This document shows positions 33,298-44,277 of a stretch of DNA of 64,000 bases, piece after piece (position 1 is the first letter of the stretch; each line of letters starts with the position of its first letter). The notes beneath the pieces were generated by a model. It made no database searches. It worked only from the letters and a program-made list of their open reading frames with translations, and was not told the DNA's origin. The translations under genes were made by a program, and so were the position numbers. The stretch is taken from assembly GCA_951213105.1 (NCBI GenBank), contig OX578140.1, positions 123,993,649 through 124,057,648 on the forward strand, read 5' to 3'. This DNA comes from Amaurobius ferox. Its lineage: Eukaryota > Arthropoda > Arachnida > Araneae > Amaurobiidae.

Positions 33298-33900
33298 AGT
33301 AGTTATAAAAGGGGCGTTCTGCGGCGGATCGGGGAGGTGGCTCAGTGTGGCTCAGGAGGAGAGGCCCTCTTTGGGAGGGAATTTCCCTCTTTGGAGTGGA
33401 TCCTCTTTGGGAGGATGCCTCTTTGGAGTGTCTTCCCTCTTTTGAGAGGAAGCTCCTCTCAGAGGGTCTTGAGACCCCCAGGAGGGAGGATGCCCCCCTC
33501 CCCTCTTTTGGAAGTTTGGTGAGGCGGCACAACACCGGATGCCTCTCTTGGGAGGATGCCTCTTTCCTAGTATTGCGAAAGATGTCAAGAGGGCAATTGC
33601 GAAAGTCTTTCAGAGAGGCCTGATGACTCATACGGAGTGAGTTTCACTCTTGAGAGTGAATGTCACAATCGCTGACTGACCCTTGACCTGAGGAAGAAGT
33701 TTCAAGGGATGTCGCAATCGATGACTGAGCATCACACAATCTGGAAATGACGTGTGGCAATCAGCGATTGATAACCTTAGAAGTGACCTTTGACAAGAAC
33801 ACACGTCCTCCCTCTCTGCTGGTCAGCGACAGACTGAAAGATCTTATCAGCGTGAAGTAGTTAAAGCGCCCTCTGGCGAATTTTGATGAAGTGCTGCCAT
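33298..33900 (+). repeat. Left terminal zone with CCTCTTTGGGAGG-type repeats
   Basis: The tip carries TATAAAAG (33304-33311) pointing inward. From about 33355 to 33580 there are many variants of CCTCTTTGGGAGG and its relatives in both orientations, able to form small hairpins. The left arm has an extra 10-nt tandem duplication (two TGTGGCTCAG-like units near 33340) absent from the right arm. Open frames here exist on several strands at once and follow the repeat, so I do not call a gene. Confidence 0.7.
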
Positions 33901-33951
33901 CTATCGGCATTTTTTTTTTTTTTTTTTTCCAAAAGAAATTAATGTTTCACT

Positions 33952-34024
33952 TGTCAGGAGCTGGATTCGATCTTGGGTCCAACTGATTAGAAGCCGCGCG
34001 TCTTACCGCTGTGCCAAAGCACCC
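33952..34024 (-). other. tRNA-like sequence, left arm
   Basis: Mirror of 44668-44740. Read on the minus strand it has an A-box-like TGGCACAGCGGTAAGACG, a CTTCTAA segment like the anticodon loop of tRNA-Arg(UCU), and a B-box-like GATCGAATCC. The T stem does not pair, so it is not a functional tRNA. An A tract (about 18-20) follows, as in a small SINE. Confidence 0.45.
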
Positions 34025-34414
34025 GTGCTTTATAGGCAGTTAACTTCGAAGTGTACCTTATCAGTGGAAGTTAGATTATTTTTCAAAGTTCATTCGAATA
34101 GCGATGCAAGGGTGCGTTTTAAAACAGAATGTTACGGAGTGAATATAAATATGTATATTATAACATTATGATTTTTTTTTTAAAACAAATGTATACACAA
34201 ACTTTAAAAACACGAATGTAATAATTAGCTAAAATTGTATTCAGTGGATTTTTTTTTTTTTTAAATAAATCAATACGATTTTTATAATAATAACGAAATG
34301 ATTTCGAATGTTTAAAAACAAATTGATTACGGATTTCCAATGAACACACAATTTGTGTTCAGTGGACACACAAATTGTGTTCAATGAATACGATTCGACC
34401 ATTTTAAGTGTTGT

Positions 34415-34910
34415 GTATCTAAAAACAAATGTATACACAAACTTTAAAAACACGAATGTAATAATTAGCTAAAATTGTATTCAGTGGATTTTTTTTTTTT
34501 TTTAAATAAATCTAACTATCAATATAATTTTTTTTAAAAATGATTTGAATACACCCAAGTATAGTTACGCATTTTCAAAATGGTGTTAAGTGAATAGCAT
34601 TCGACCATTCTGAGTGTTGTGTATCTAAAAACAAATGTATACACAAACTTTAAAAACATGAATGTAATACATAGCTGAAATTATGTTTTGTGAATAGGAT
34701 TCGACCCTTTCAAGTGTTGTGTATCTAAAAACAAATGTATACACAAACTTTAAAAACATGAATGTAATACATAGCTGAAATTATGTTTTGTGAACAGGAT
34801 TCGACCCTTTCAAGTGTTGTGTATCTAAAAACAAATGTATACACAAACTTTAAAAACATGAATGTAATACATAGCTGAAATTATGTTTTGTGAACAGGAT
34901 TCGACCATTC
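34415..34910 (+). repeat. 100-bp minisatellite, left arm
   Basis: Units starting TTGTGTATCTAAAAACAAAT at 34618, 34718 and 34818 are nearly identical with a period of exactly 100 bp. A more diverged unit starts at 34411 and a partial one near 34180. The right arm has the mirror image. Confidence 0.85.
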
Positions 34911-34974
34911 TAAGTGTGTGTGTGATTTTTAAAAAATAAATCTAACAGTATATAAAAATAATAATGAAAATTAG

Positions 34975-35100
34975 AACTCACGGAACGACGTCTTCACTAC
35001 CCGCTGGTCAAACTTCAAATGAGTGATACACTCTCATTACGCTATTAAAAATTAGATATTATCTATAATGACGTCAGCAGTATGAGGTGTTGCCACCTAT
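34975..35100 (-). promoter_or_regulatory. Promoter-like module A, left arm
   Basis: Contains TGACGTCA (35069-35076), TTATCTATAAT, and a GTATCACTCATTTGAAGT-type word (minus-strand sense). Closely similar to module B and loosely to module C upstream of the gene. A regulatory role is inferred from the repetition. Confidence 0.4.
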
Positions 35101-35842
35101 TTTTTCTAATAATATATTTTAATAGTTGGATACTTCAAGGGTCTGATTTGGTACACCTAATCTGAAATACATCATTTTAATGATATTACGCATTGAATAT
35201 GATTCGGCCATTTTTAAAATGGTGGATGTAATTGAAATATCGAAGTTTAGAATTTAACAAACTAACGAATTTTCACCCCCAAAAATTTTAGCATTCAGTT
35301 TAAATAAAACCCAATGAATATGATATCACCATTTTAACATCGTAATTTTACTACCATTATAGAACTTAGAAGTGAGTGTACATTATTTTTTTCAGGACAC
35401 CAACACATTTTAAAATCTATTGAATAGGAATAGGAATATTGAATAGGAATAGGAACACCAGGTATTAAAACCTGCTAAACATGAAACGAGTAAGTATTGT
35501 GTGAGATTTTATCACACTAACTTTCAAACTTTTTAAATTTTTAAAAATGTCCGAAATAGTTGTATTTCATCGGTAGACATAAATTGTATGGAACACATTT
35601 TTATGAAAAAAATATCTGTTTCGACAGCTTTTAAAAATAGATTTCTACAGTTGCACACTACGGTTCTAGAATTTTCTAAATACGAATCGACTGTTTGAAC
35701 TACCAATGGTGGTTTTACCGATGCAAATATTTACAGGACAAATATTTCAATGAAACCGAACTTACTTGAAGCTTCTAAGTTTGAATATTTAGAATCATTT
35801 CATATAATTTTTATATTCACATTGAAAATAGTTAACAAAATT

Positions 35843-35962
35843 GGAACTCACAGAGCGACAACTTACTGTCCACACTCCAAATGAGTGATACACTCTTATT
35901 ACATTATTAAAAATTAGATCTTATCTATAATGATGTCATTATGTTGCCATACTGCCACCACA
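35843..35962 (-). promoter_or_regulatory. Promoter-like module B, left arm
   Basis: Shares TTATCTATAAT, AGAGTGTATCACTCATTTGG and a one-mismatch TGATGTCA with module A. In the right arm the same module is followed at 42912 by a consensus splice donor GTAAGT in a context like that upstream of the gene (CTT.AAGTAAGTT.GGT). Confidence 0.4.
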
Positions 35963-36663
35963 CAATTATTCTTTCCAAATTATGCATTTTTTTTTCTTTT
36001 TTCTTTTTAATAACTTGCTACTGTCTTATGCTATCCATTTTTTTTTTCATATAAGCAGATATTCCATATACCTTCTAAATGTTAAGTTGTAATTTAAAAA
36101 AAAAGCATTAGAGGTGTATTTTACGTCTGAATTCGTCCAAGTGGAAATCCGACAATTGCAAATGCATGATTGCATCCTCACATTTCAATAGACACCACTA
36201 AAATGTGTGGATCTTATTTTGAAAAAGCTGCTCTCAGAAAGAATATGTATATGAATACATATTTTTCATAAATATACCCCCTCCCCCCACAATACACACA
36301 TCATGCAGGCCAAACACTCACCCAGAATACATTCCAAATCGGCTCTATAGCTTATCGCGCTTATCAGTGTAACAGATAGTGACCCAAAGTTCATGTTCGC
36401 AAAGCGAGTTAATTGCAATGTTATTGTTTTAAGCAGTTCCCATATTTAAATGAAAAATTTATCAAATTATACAATACATACAAGAGCTGGAAGATCTTAG
36501 CATATCAATATTATAGAATACTCACGAATGTTTTTTTTTTTTCCCCATTTAAAATTATCAAATTTTAATGCAATTTGACAAAAATTGCACAATACTTAGT
36601 GTATGACTATCAAATAAGAGCTAGGTTTTATTGTTACAACAACGTTTAAGATCATTAAACGAG

Positions 36664-36694
<31 letters not shown>

Positions 36695-37293
36695 AGAAGA
36701 ATAGTATATAACTTACTGTTTTTAAGGATAGGTGATTGTTAACATTGAATTTAAATGAATGAGTGACCCTCTGAGACAAGTACAGTACACTGCAATAACA
36801 TTAAAAAATATGAAAGATATGCAATTAACACCTTAAAAGAAACATGTAATGAGTTTTGATATCTTAATACGAGACATTATTGACATGCACATAGAAATGT
36901 CACAATTTTGTGGCTGTAGGCGCTCCATAAGACCCCTCTGCTCTTAATAAATGATCCCATTTGAATGTACATATTTAACAACACACAGAAAATGACAGGA
37001 CCACAACAAAATTTTACACCTATTACAGAATAACTCCCAACTTCGTAGATTTTTAAGAAACTACAGTCGAATTTTCACCGATTCTTAGAGATTGAAACAC
37101 AGCATTGTTTATGAATCTTCATACTTTAGAGAATGGAACATAAATTAGCATTTATTTTGAATGAATTCAGAATTTTGACATTGATTATAAATTTATGATT
37201 TAAACTCTGTAAAGTGTAAATATCTTTTGTCATGAAACTCACACTGTAGACATTTGATATGATTCGAATAAACCTATTTTTAATTTTTTATAT

Positions 37294-37299
37294 TTTATT
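37294..37299 (-). terminator. Polyadenylation signal, left gene
   Basis: AATAAA on the minus strand about 220 bp after the stop codon; mirror of 41380-41385. Confidence 0.5.
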
Positions 37300-37516
37300 T
37301 TAAAAAGTGAGATTAGTAAACCTGTTACACTTGAATGCATAGATACATAACTCACAACAATATAACATTTCTTAAATGGAACATGCTAAAAAAAAAAAAA
37401 AATTAGCTAATGAGTATAAATAAGGAATTCAATTTGAAAGATAAAAACCATTTAATGAATCTATTATTAATGAAATACACATTAACCATTATCACTTGTA
37501 CATTTAAACAAATAAG

Positions 37517-38632
37517 TTAAAATAATTTCCTTATCGCACTTTCATAGTCCTCTGATTTGAATGACTCGAAAAAATTTCTATCATAGCAGTAAAAGACTTC
37601 TTCACCACGCAACAAAACTTTCTTAGCAATGTTATTAATGTCAAGATTTAGAAGTACTTGTTCAGACACTCTGTCAAACATTTGTAATGGAGTGCTGTAA
37701 AGACATTCATGGTAACTTAAATCTTCAACTTGACCAACACAGCCAACACATTTGAAAAGTTTTCTTACATGACACATGACGTTGTCATGAATACAAGAGA
37801 TTAATTGTTCGAATGCAAAATTTTTGTCACAAATAAGTGATGGTAGAAAGGTTATAGTGTTCTTTATTTTTAATATTTGAGCAGGAAGCCACTCTATAAA
37901 TATACTTTCTCGAAGATGTATACTAATGTTGTTAACACTATTCTGTAAACATGCTATTTGATTTTTATCTAAGGTAATATGACACTGTGTTAGACAAAAT
38001 TTTGAATCATATAATTGAATTATTTTCTGCAGATGCAATTTTCCGTTGTCATTGAAACAGAACAACTCATTGCGACTGACGAAAGAGGTATCTGCATATA
38101 GAATATTGAACGACCACAATTTTTGAGAAAATTCACTCCATGTAGCCGGTGACAGTGTAACACCTTCACGCGTAGGCTGTAATTCATTTCGATCGTTAGA
38201 GATATATTTCCATATATACACTTTTAACTTCCCATGACGAAGTTTCAAATACACATACACATTAGAACCTAAATGCCAACGACGGAGTGCATCTTGCATA
38301 AAATCTGAAGAAGTAGATTCAGTCGAAACTGATTCTGCATTGGAAGATAACAGTCCACTATGTGTTAGAGCACAAGAAAGCAGATCATGAGTTGAGTTTT
38401 CAACCTCGGTGAGAACTTGTGAATTGACAACGGTAGATGTTTCTGCTGGGGTTTTGGAAGACATAAGATAGGTTTCTAACCAATCCACAGCAAATTTTTG
38501 TGAGGGTGAATTAATCACATCTGAAACAATGTCCACAGATTTTGTTTCTTCTAGGGCAGGAACAGTCAACTCCGCACTATTTACACTAGAAATTATTTGC
38601 TCGAGTGATGGCATACTTTGAATTTTAGACAT
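37517..38632 (-). CDS. PC4/SUB1-like ssDNA-binding domain protein, left copy
   Basis: 371-residue protein identical to the right-arm copy (40047-41162), transcribed away from the element centre. Numbering below follows the 383-codon open frame; the first ATG is its codon 13. Codons 122-186 match the PC4 (SUB1/p15) pattern: alternating hydrophobic strands with basic residues (LKLRHGKLKVYIWKY), then LQPTREGVTLSPATW, the typical Gly-x-x-Leu turn before the final helix. Codons about 204-250 may be a second, diverged PC4-like unit (KLHLQKIIQLY...ITLDKNQIACLQ). The C-terminal part has C307-x2-C310 and H320, C322, a possible zinc site. PC4 proteins bind single-stranded DNA and act in transcription or replication; a role in the element's own expression or replication is inference. 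Confidence 0.8.
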   Translation of the reverse strand: MSKIQSMPSLEQIISSVNSAELTVPALEETKSVDIVSDVINSPSQKFAVDWLETYLMSSKTPAETSTVVNSQVLTEVENSTHDLLSCALTHSGLLSSNAESVSTESTSSDFMQDALRRWHLGSNVYVYLKLRHGKLKVYIWKYISNDRNELQPTREGVTLSPATWSEFSQKLWSFNILYADTSFVSRNELFCFNDNGKLHLQKIIQLYDSKFCLTQCHITLDKNQIACLQNSVNNISIHLRESIFIEWLPAQILKIKNTITFLPSLICDKNFAFEQLISCIHDNVMCHVRKLFKCVGCVGQVEDLSYHECLYSTPLQMFDRVSEQVLLNLDINNIAKKVLLRGEEVFYCYDRNFFESFKSEDYESAIRKLF

Positions 38633-39105
38633 TCTTTTTAGATAGTAACATCCAACTACGACATTCACAGTATAAGATTTATTTTTAAAACACTAACATC
38701 TTAAAACATTATAATTCTGTCACAGCTATGAGCGAAGCAAACCTATCCACACAACGTCCAAAGTTGAAATGACTTATCAAACAACTTCATAAGTATAATC
38801 ACGTAACCTAAATAGAGTGTCGTGTGCAAACAGATCACATAAGATATGAAGTGATTAGAACTTATAATTTTTAATGAATCGTACAACATTAGATTGTGGT
38901 AAATACAATTGTTATCTACATGAGAAAATTTCTATATTATTTCATTCAGCTTCGAAATCATAGAGTGAAAATATGTACCAAACTTACTTAAAGTTCCGAA
39001 TTTTAAATCACATTAACATTATATACTTAGAAAAATTTTATATATATTTTTATAACTTTAGGTGATATGTATCACGCGGAATATACAAGAATAACTACCA
39101 AAAAC

Positions 39106-39250
39106 ACGAAAATAACTAACAGTATGAGGCCTTCACAAGTCGGCATCCAAACTAGAAATGAACGATAAACACACTAATTGCAACAATTAGATGAGAGCTT
39201 ATCAGTTCTTATCTTATCTAAGATTCCACATAAAATGACGTCATCACTCC
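39106..39250 (-). promoter_or_regulatory. Promoter-like module C, left gene
   Basis: Lies about 470-620 bp upstream of the left ATG. It carries TGACGTCA (39236-39243; a second one at 39264-39271) and TTATCTTATCTAAGAT. Mirror of 39429-39573. Likely part of a shared bidirectional promoter region between the two genes. Confidence 0.45.
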
Positions 39251-39300
39251 AAAGTTCACAAGATGACGTCATTGGTCCAAGGTTCGCAAGATAGCCATTT

Positions 39301-39378
39301 AGCCTTTTAAAATTAAGAAGTAATTAAAAATCGATAGTAATTAAAAACATTTTAATTACTTCTTAATTTTAAAAGGCT
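39301..39378. repeat. Centre of symmetry of the palindromic element
   Basis: Arms meet as ...AGTAATTAAAA (ending 39329) and TTTTAATTACT... (from 39350). The 20-nt centre ATCGATAGTAATTAAAAACA holds a second AGTAATTAAAA (39336-39346) that can also pair with TTTTAATTACT, leaving a 3-nt loop. This direct duplication at the fold is what a template switch would leave. Confidence 0.9.
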
Positions 39379-39428
39379 AAATGGCTATCTTGCGAACCTT
39401 GGACCAATGACGTCATCTTGTGAACTTT

Positions 39429-39573
39429 GGAGTGATGACGTCATTTTATGTGGAATCTTAGATAAGATAAGAACTGATAAGCTCTCATCTAATTGTTGCA
39501 ATTAGTGTGTTTATCGTTCATTTCTAGTTTGGATGCCGACTTGTGAAGGCCTCATACTGTTAGTTATTTTCGT
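39429..39573 (+). promoter_or_regulatory. Promoter-like module C, right gene
   Basis: TGACGTCA at 39436-39443 (another at 39408-39415), TTAGATAAGATAAGAAC, and GTTTATCGTTCATTTCTAGT, in the same order as modules A and B. About 470-620 bp upstream of the right ATG. Confidence 0.45.
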
Positions 39574-39691
39574 GTTTTTGGTAGTTATTCTTGTATATTC
39601 CGCGTGATACATATCACCTAAAGTTATAAAAATATATATAAAATTTTTCTAAGTATATAATGTTAATGTGATTTAAAATTCGGAACTTTAA

Positions 39692-39962
39692 GTAAGTTTG
39701 GTACATATTTTCACTCTATGATTTCGAAGCTGAATGAAATAATATAGAAATTTTCTCATGTAGATAACAATTGTATTTACCACAATCTAATGTTGTACGA
39801 TTCATTAAAAATTATAAGTTCTAATCACTTCATATCTTATGTGATCTGTTTGCACACGACACTCTATTTAGGTTACGTGATTATACTTATGAAGTTGTTT
39901 GATAAGTCATTTCAACTTTGGACGTTGTGTGGATAGGTTTGCTTCGCTCATAGCTGTGACAG
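39692..39962 (+). other. Probable 5' UTR intron, right gene
   Basis: A consensus donor GTAAGT lies at 39692-39697. Acceptors CATAG (ends 39953) and GACAG (ends 39962) follow a T/C-rich stretch. Splicing would shorten the leader before the ATG at 40047. An identical mirrored arrangement serves the left gene. Predicted from consensus only. Confidence 0.4.
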
Positions 39963-40046
39963 AATTATAATGTTTTAAGATGTTAGTGTTTTAAAAATAA
40001 ATCTTATACTGTGAATGTCGTAGTTGGATGTTACTATCTAAAAAGA

Positions 40047-41162
40047 ATGTCTAAAATTCAAAGTATGCCATCACTCGAGCAAATAATTTCTAGTGTAAAT
40101 AGTGCGGAGTTGACTGTTCCTGCCCTAGAAGAAACAAAATCTGTGGACATTGTTTCAGATGTGATTAATTCACCCTCACAAAAATTTGCTGTGGATTGGT
40201 TAGAAACCTATCTTATGTCTTCCAAAACCCCAGCAGAAACATCTACCGTTGTCAATTCACAAGTTCTCACCGAGGTTGAAAACTCAACTCATGATCTGCT
40301 TTCTTGTGCTCTAACACATAGTGGACTGTTATCTTCCAATGCAGAATCAGTTTCGACTGAATCTACTTCTTCAGATTTTATGCAAGATGCACTCCGTCGT
40401 TGGCATTTAGGTTCTAATGTGTATGTGTATTTGAAACTTCGTCATGGGAAGTTAAAAGTGTATATATGGAAATATATCTCTAACGATCGAAATGAATTAC
40501 AGCCTACGCGTGAAGGTGTTACACTGTCACCGGCTACATGGAGTGAATTTTCTCAAAAATTGTGGTCGTTCAATATTCTATATGCAGATACCTCTTTCGT
40601 CAGTCGCAATGAGTTGTTCTGTTTCAATGACAACGGAAAATTGCATCTGCAGAAAATAATTCAATTATATGATTCAAAATTTTGTCTAACACAGTGTCAT
40701 ATTACCTTAGATAAAAATCAAATAGCATGTTTACAGAATAGTGTTAACAACATTAGTATACATCTTCGAGAAAGTATATTTATAGAGTGGCTTCCTGCTC
40801 AAATATTAAAAATAAAGAACACTATAACCTTTCTACCATCACTTATTTGTGACAAAAATTTTGCATTCGAACAATTAATCTCTTGTATTCATGACAACGT
40901 CATGTGTCATGTAAGAAAACTTTTCAAATGTGTTGGCTGTGTTGGTCAAGTTGAAGATTTAAGTTACCATGAATGTCTTTACAGCACTCCATTACAAATG
41001 TTTGACAGAGTGTCTGAACAAGTACTTCTAAATCTTGACATTAATAACATTGCTAAGAAAGTTTTGTTGCGTGGTGAAGAAGTCTTTTACTGCTATGATA
41101 GAAATTTTTTCGAGTCATTCAAATCAGAGGACTATGAAAGTGCGATAAGGAAATTATTTTAA
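40047..41162 (+). CDS. PC4/SUB1-like ssDNA-binding domain protein, right copy
   Basis: Same protein as the left arm. The frame is open from after TAG 39984-39986, but the first ATG is at 40047 (MSKIQSMPSL), with A at -3, so I start there; twelve earlier in-frame codons (from a GTG at 40011) may be leader. The N-terminal 115 residues are Ser/Thr/Glu-rich and probably disordered. The PC4-like domain and Cys/His cluster follow as in the left copy. The total is longer than a plain PC4 protein (about 100-130 aa), so the C-terminal half is extra. The two reading frames are identical although the surrounding arms have drifted, which suggests selection or recent gene conversion. Function unproven; family call rests on motif pattern. 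Confidence 0.8.
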   Translation: MSKIQSMPSLEQIISSVNSAELTVPALEETKSVDIVSDVINSPSQKFAVDWLETYLMSSKTPAETSTVVNSQVLTEVENSTHDLLSCALTHSGLLSSNAESVSTESTSSDFMQDALRRWHLGSNVYVYLKLRHGKLKVYIWKYISNDRNELQPTREGVTLSPATWSEFSQKLWSFNILYADTSFVSRNELFCFNDNGKLHLQKIIQLYDSKFCLTQCHITLDKNQIACLQNSVNNISIHLRESIFIEWLPAQILKIKNTITFLPSLICDKNFAFEQLISCIHDNVMCHVRKLFKCVGCVGQVEDLSYHECLYSTPLQMFDRVSEQVLLNLDINNIAKKVLLRGEEVFYCYDRNFFESFKSEDYESAIRKLF

Positions 41163-41379
41163 CTTATTTGTTTAAATGTACAAGTGATAATGGTTAATGT
41201 GTATTTCATTAATAATAGATTCATTAAATGGTTTTTATCTTTCAAATTGAATTCCTTATTTATACTCATTAGCTAATTTTTTTTTTTTTTTAGCATGTTC
41301 CATTTAAGAAATGTTATATTGTTGTGAGTTATGTATCTATGCATTCAAGTGTAACAGGTTTACTAATCTCACTTTTTAA

Positions 41380-41385
41380 AATAAA
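41380..41385 (+). terminator. Polyadenylation signal, right gene
   Basis: AATAAA about 220 bp after the stop, in an A/T-rich context with a following T-rich stretch near 41400. Confidence 0.5.
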
Positions 41386-42716
41386 ATATAAAAAATTAAA
41401 AATAGGTTTATTCGAATCATATCAAATGTCTACAGTGTGAGTTTCATGACAAAAGATATTTACACTTTACAGAGTTTAAATCATAAATTTATAATCAATG
41501 TCAAAATTCTGAATTCATTCAAAATAAATGCTAATTTATGTTCCATTCTCTAAAGTATGAAGATTCATAAACAATGCTGTGTTTCAATCTCTAAGAATCG
41601 GTGAAAATTCGACTGTAGTTTCTTAAAAATCTACGAAGTTGGGAGTTATTCTGTAATAGGTGTAAAATTTTGTTGTGATCCTGTCATTTTCTGTGTGTTG
41701 TTAAATATGTACATTCAAATGGGATCATTTATTAAGAGCAGAGGGGTCTTATGGAGCGCCTACAGCCACAAAATTGTGACATTTCTATGTGCATGTCAAT
41801 AATGTCTCGTATTAAGATATCAAAACTCATTACATGTTTCTTTTAAGGTGTTAATTGCATATCTTTCATATTTTTTAATGTTATTGCAGTGTACTGTACT
41901 TGTCTCAGAGGGTCACTCATTCATTTAAATTCAATGTTAACAATCACCTATCCTTAAAAACAGTAAGTTATATACTATTCTTCTTTAAAAAAAAAAAATA
42001 TATATATATATATACTCGTTTAATGATCTTAAACGTTGTTGTAACAATAAAACCTAGCTCTTATTTGATAGTCATACACTAAGTATTGTGCAATTTTTGT
42101 CAAATTGCATTAAAATTTGATAATTTTAAATGGGGAAAAAAAAAAACATTCGTGAGTATTCTATAATATTGATATGCTAAGATCTTCCAGCTCTTGTATG
42201 TATTGTATAATTTGATAAATTTTTCATTTAAATATGGGAACTGCTTAAAACAATAACATTGCAATTAACTCGCTTTGCGAACATGAACTTTGGGTCACTA
42301 TCTGTTACACTGATAAGCGCGATAAGCTATAGAGCCGATTTGGAATGTATTCTGGGTGAGTGTTTGGCCTGCATGATGTGTGTATTGTGGGGGGAGGGGG
42401 TATATTTATGAAAAATATGTATTCATATACATATTCTTTCTGAGAGCAGCTTTTTCAAAATAAGATCCACACATTTTAGTGGTGTCTATTGAAATGTGAG
42501 GATGCAATCATGCATTTGCAATTGTCGGATTTCCACTTGGACGAATTCAGACGTAAAATACACCTCTAATGCTTTTTTTTTAAATTACAACTTAACATTT
42601 AGAAGGTATATGGAATATCTGCTTATATGAAAAAAAAAATGGATAGCATAAGACAGTAGCAAGTTATTAAAAAGAAAAAAGAAAAAAAAATGCATAATTT
42701 GGAAAGAATAATTGTG
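41386..42716. other. Non-coding arm interior, right arm (mirror 35963-37293)
   Basis: No gene found on either strand; an (AT)n run lies at about 41998-42013. The mirrored left-arm segment is the same. Confidence 0.55.
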
Positions 42717-42836
42717 TGGTGGCAGTATGGCAACATAATGACATCATTATAGATAAGATCTAATTTTTAATAATGTAATAAGAGTGTATCACTCATTTGG
42801 AGTGTGGACAGTAAGTTGTCGCTCTGTGAGTTCCAA
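42717..42836 (+). promoter_or_regulatory. Promoter-like module B, right arm
   Basis: Mirror of 35843-35962. Followed by a consensus splice donor GTAAGT at 42912-42917. No gene follows it up to the next module, so a gene may have been lost. Confidence 0.4.
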
Positions 42837-43591
42837 TTTTGTTAACTATTTTCAATGTGAATATAAAAATTATATGAAATGATTCTAAATATTCAAACTT
42901 AGAAGCTTCAAGTAAGTTCGGTTTCATTGAAATATTTGTCCTGTAAATATTTGCATCGGTAAAACCACCATTGGTAGTTCAAACAGTCGATTCGTATTTA
43001 GAAAATTCTAGAACCGTAGTGTGCAACTGTAGAAATCTATTTTTAAAAGCTGTCGAAACAGATATTTTTTTCATAAAAATGTGTTCCATACAATTTATGT
43101 CTACCGATGAAATACAACTATTTCGGACATTTTTAAAAATTTAAAAAGTTTGAAAGTTAGTGTGATAAAATCTCACACAATACTTACTCGTTTCATGTTT
43201 AGCAGGTTTTAATACCTGGTGTTCCTATTCCTATTCAATATTCCTATTCCTATTCAATAGATTTTAAAATGTGTTGGTGTCAAAAAATATAAAATATGAA
43301 AAAAATAATGTACACTCACTTCTAAGTTCTATAATGGTAGTAAAATTACGATGTTAAAATGGTGATATCATATTCATTGGGTTTTATTTAAACTAAATGC
43401 TAAAATTTATGGGGGTGAAAATTCGTTAGTTTGTTAAATTCTAAACTTCGATATTTCAATTACATCCACCATTTTAAAAATGGCCGAATCATATTCAATG
43501 CGTAATATCATTAAAATGATGTATTTCAGATTAGGTGTACCAAATCAGACCCTTGAAGTATCCAACTATTAAAATATATTATTAGAAAAAA

Positions 43592-43717
43592 TAGGTGGCA
43601 ACACCTCATACTGCTGACGTCATTATAGATAATATCTAATTTTTAATAGCGTAATGAGAGTGTATCACTCATTTGAAGTTTGACCAGCGGGTAGTGAAGA
43701 CGTCGTTCCGTGAGTTC
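43592..43717 (+). promoter_or_regulatory. Promoter-like module A, right arm
   Basis: TGACGTCA at 43615-43622, then TTATAGATAATATCTAATTT and GAGTGTATCACTCATTTGAA. Mirror of 34975-35100. Just before it, right-arm sequence near 43283 carries about 14 bases (ATATAAAATATG-type) not present in the left arm. Confidence 0.4.
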
Positions 43718-43781
43718 TAATTTTCATTATTATTTTTATATACTGTTAGATTTATTTTTTAAAAATCACACACACACTTAG

Positions 43782-44277
43782 AATGGTCGAATCCTGTTCA
43801 CAAAACATAATTTCAGCTATGTATTACATTCATGTTTTTAAAGTTTGTGTATACATTTGTTTTTAGATACACAACACTTGAAAGGGTCGAATCCTGTTCA
43901 CAAAACATAATTTCAGCTATGTATTACATTCATGTTTTTAAAGTTTGTGTATACATTTGTTTTTAGATACACAACACTTGAAAGGGTCGAATCCTGTTCA
44001 CAAAACATAATTTCAGCTATGTATTACATTCATGTTTTTAAAGTTTGTGTATACATTTGTTTTTAGATACACAACACTCAGAATGGTCGAATGCTATTCA
44101 CTTAACACCATTTTGAAAATGCGTAACTATACTTGGGTGTATTCAAATCATTTTTAAAAAAAATTATATTGATAGTTAGATTTATTTAAAAAAAAAAAAA
44201 AAATCCACTGAATACAATTTTAGCTAATTATTACATTCGTGTTTTTAAAGTTTGTGTATACATTTGTTTTTAGATAC
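43782..44277 (-). repeat. 100-bp minisatellite, right arm
   Basis: Mirror image of 34415-34910, with the same three near-identical units. Two open frames at 44239-44534 are products of the repeat and not genes. Confidence 0.85.

Noticed and set aside
33287..33631. Arg/Ser/Pro-rich frames at the palindrome ends
   Set aside because: Several frames are open at once over the CCTCTTTGGGAGG repeats; the 10-nt arm difference would shift them, so there is no constraint.
34180..44270. Direct repeats that might be a CRISPR array
   Set aside because: The 100-bp units are contiguous without unique spacers and the DNA is eukaryotic.
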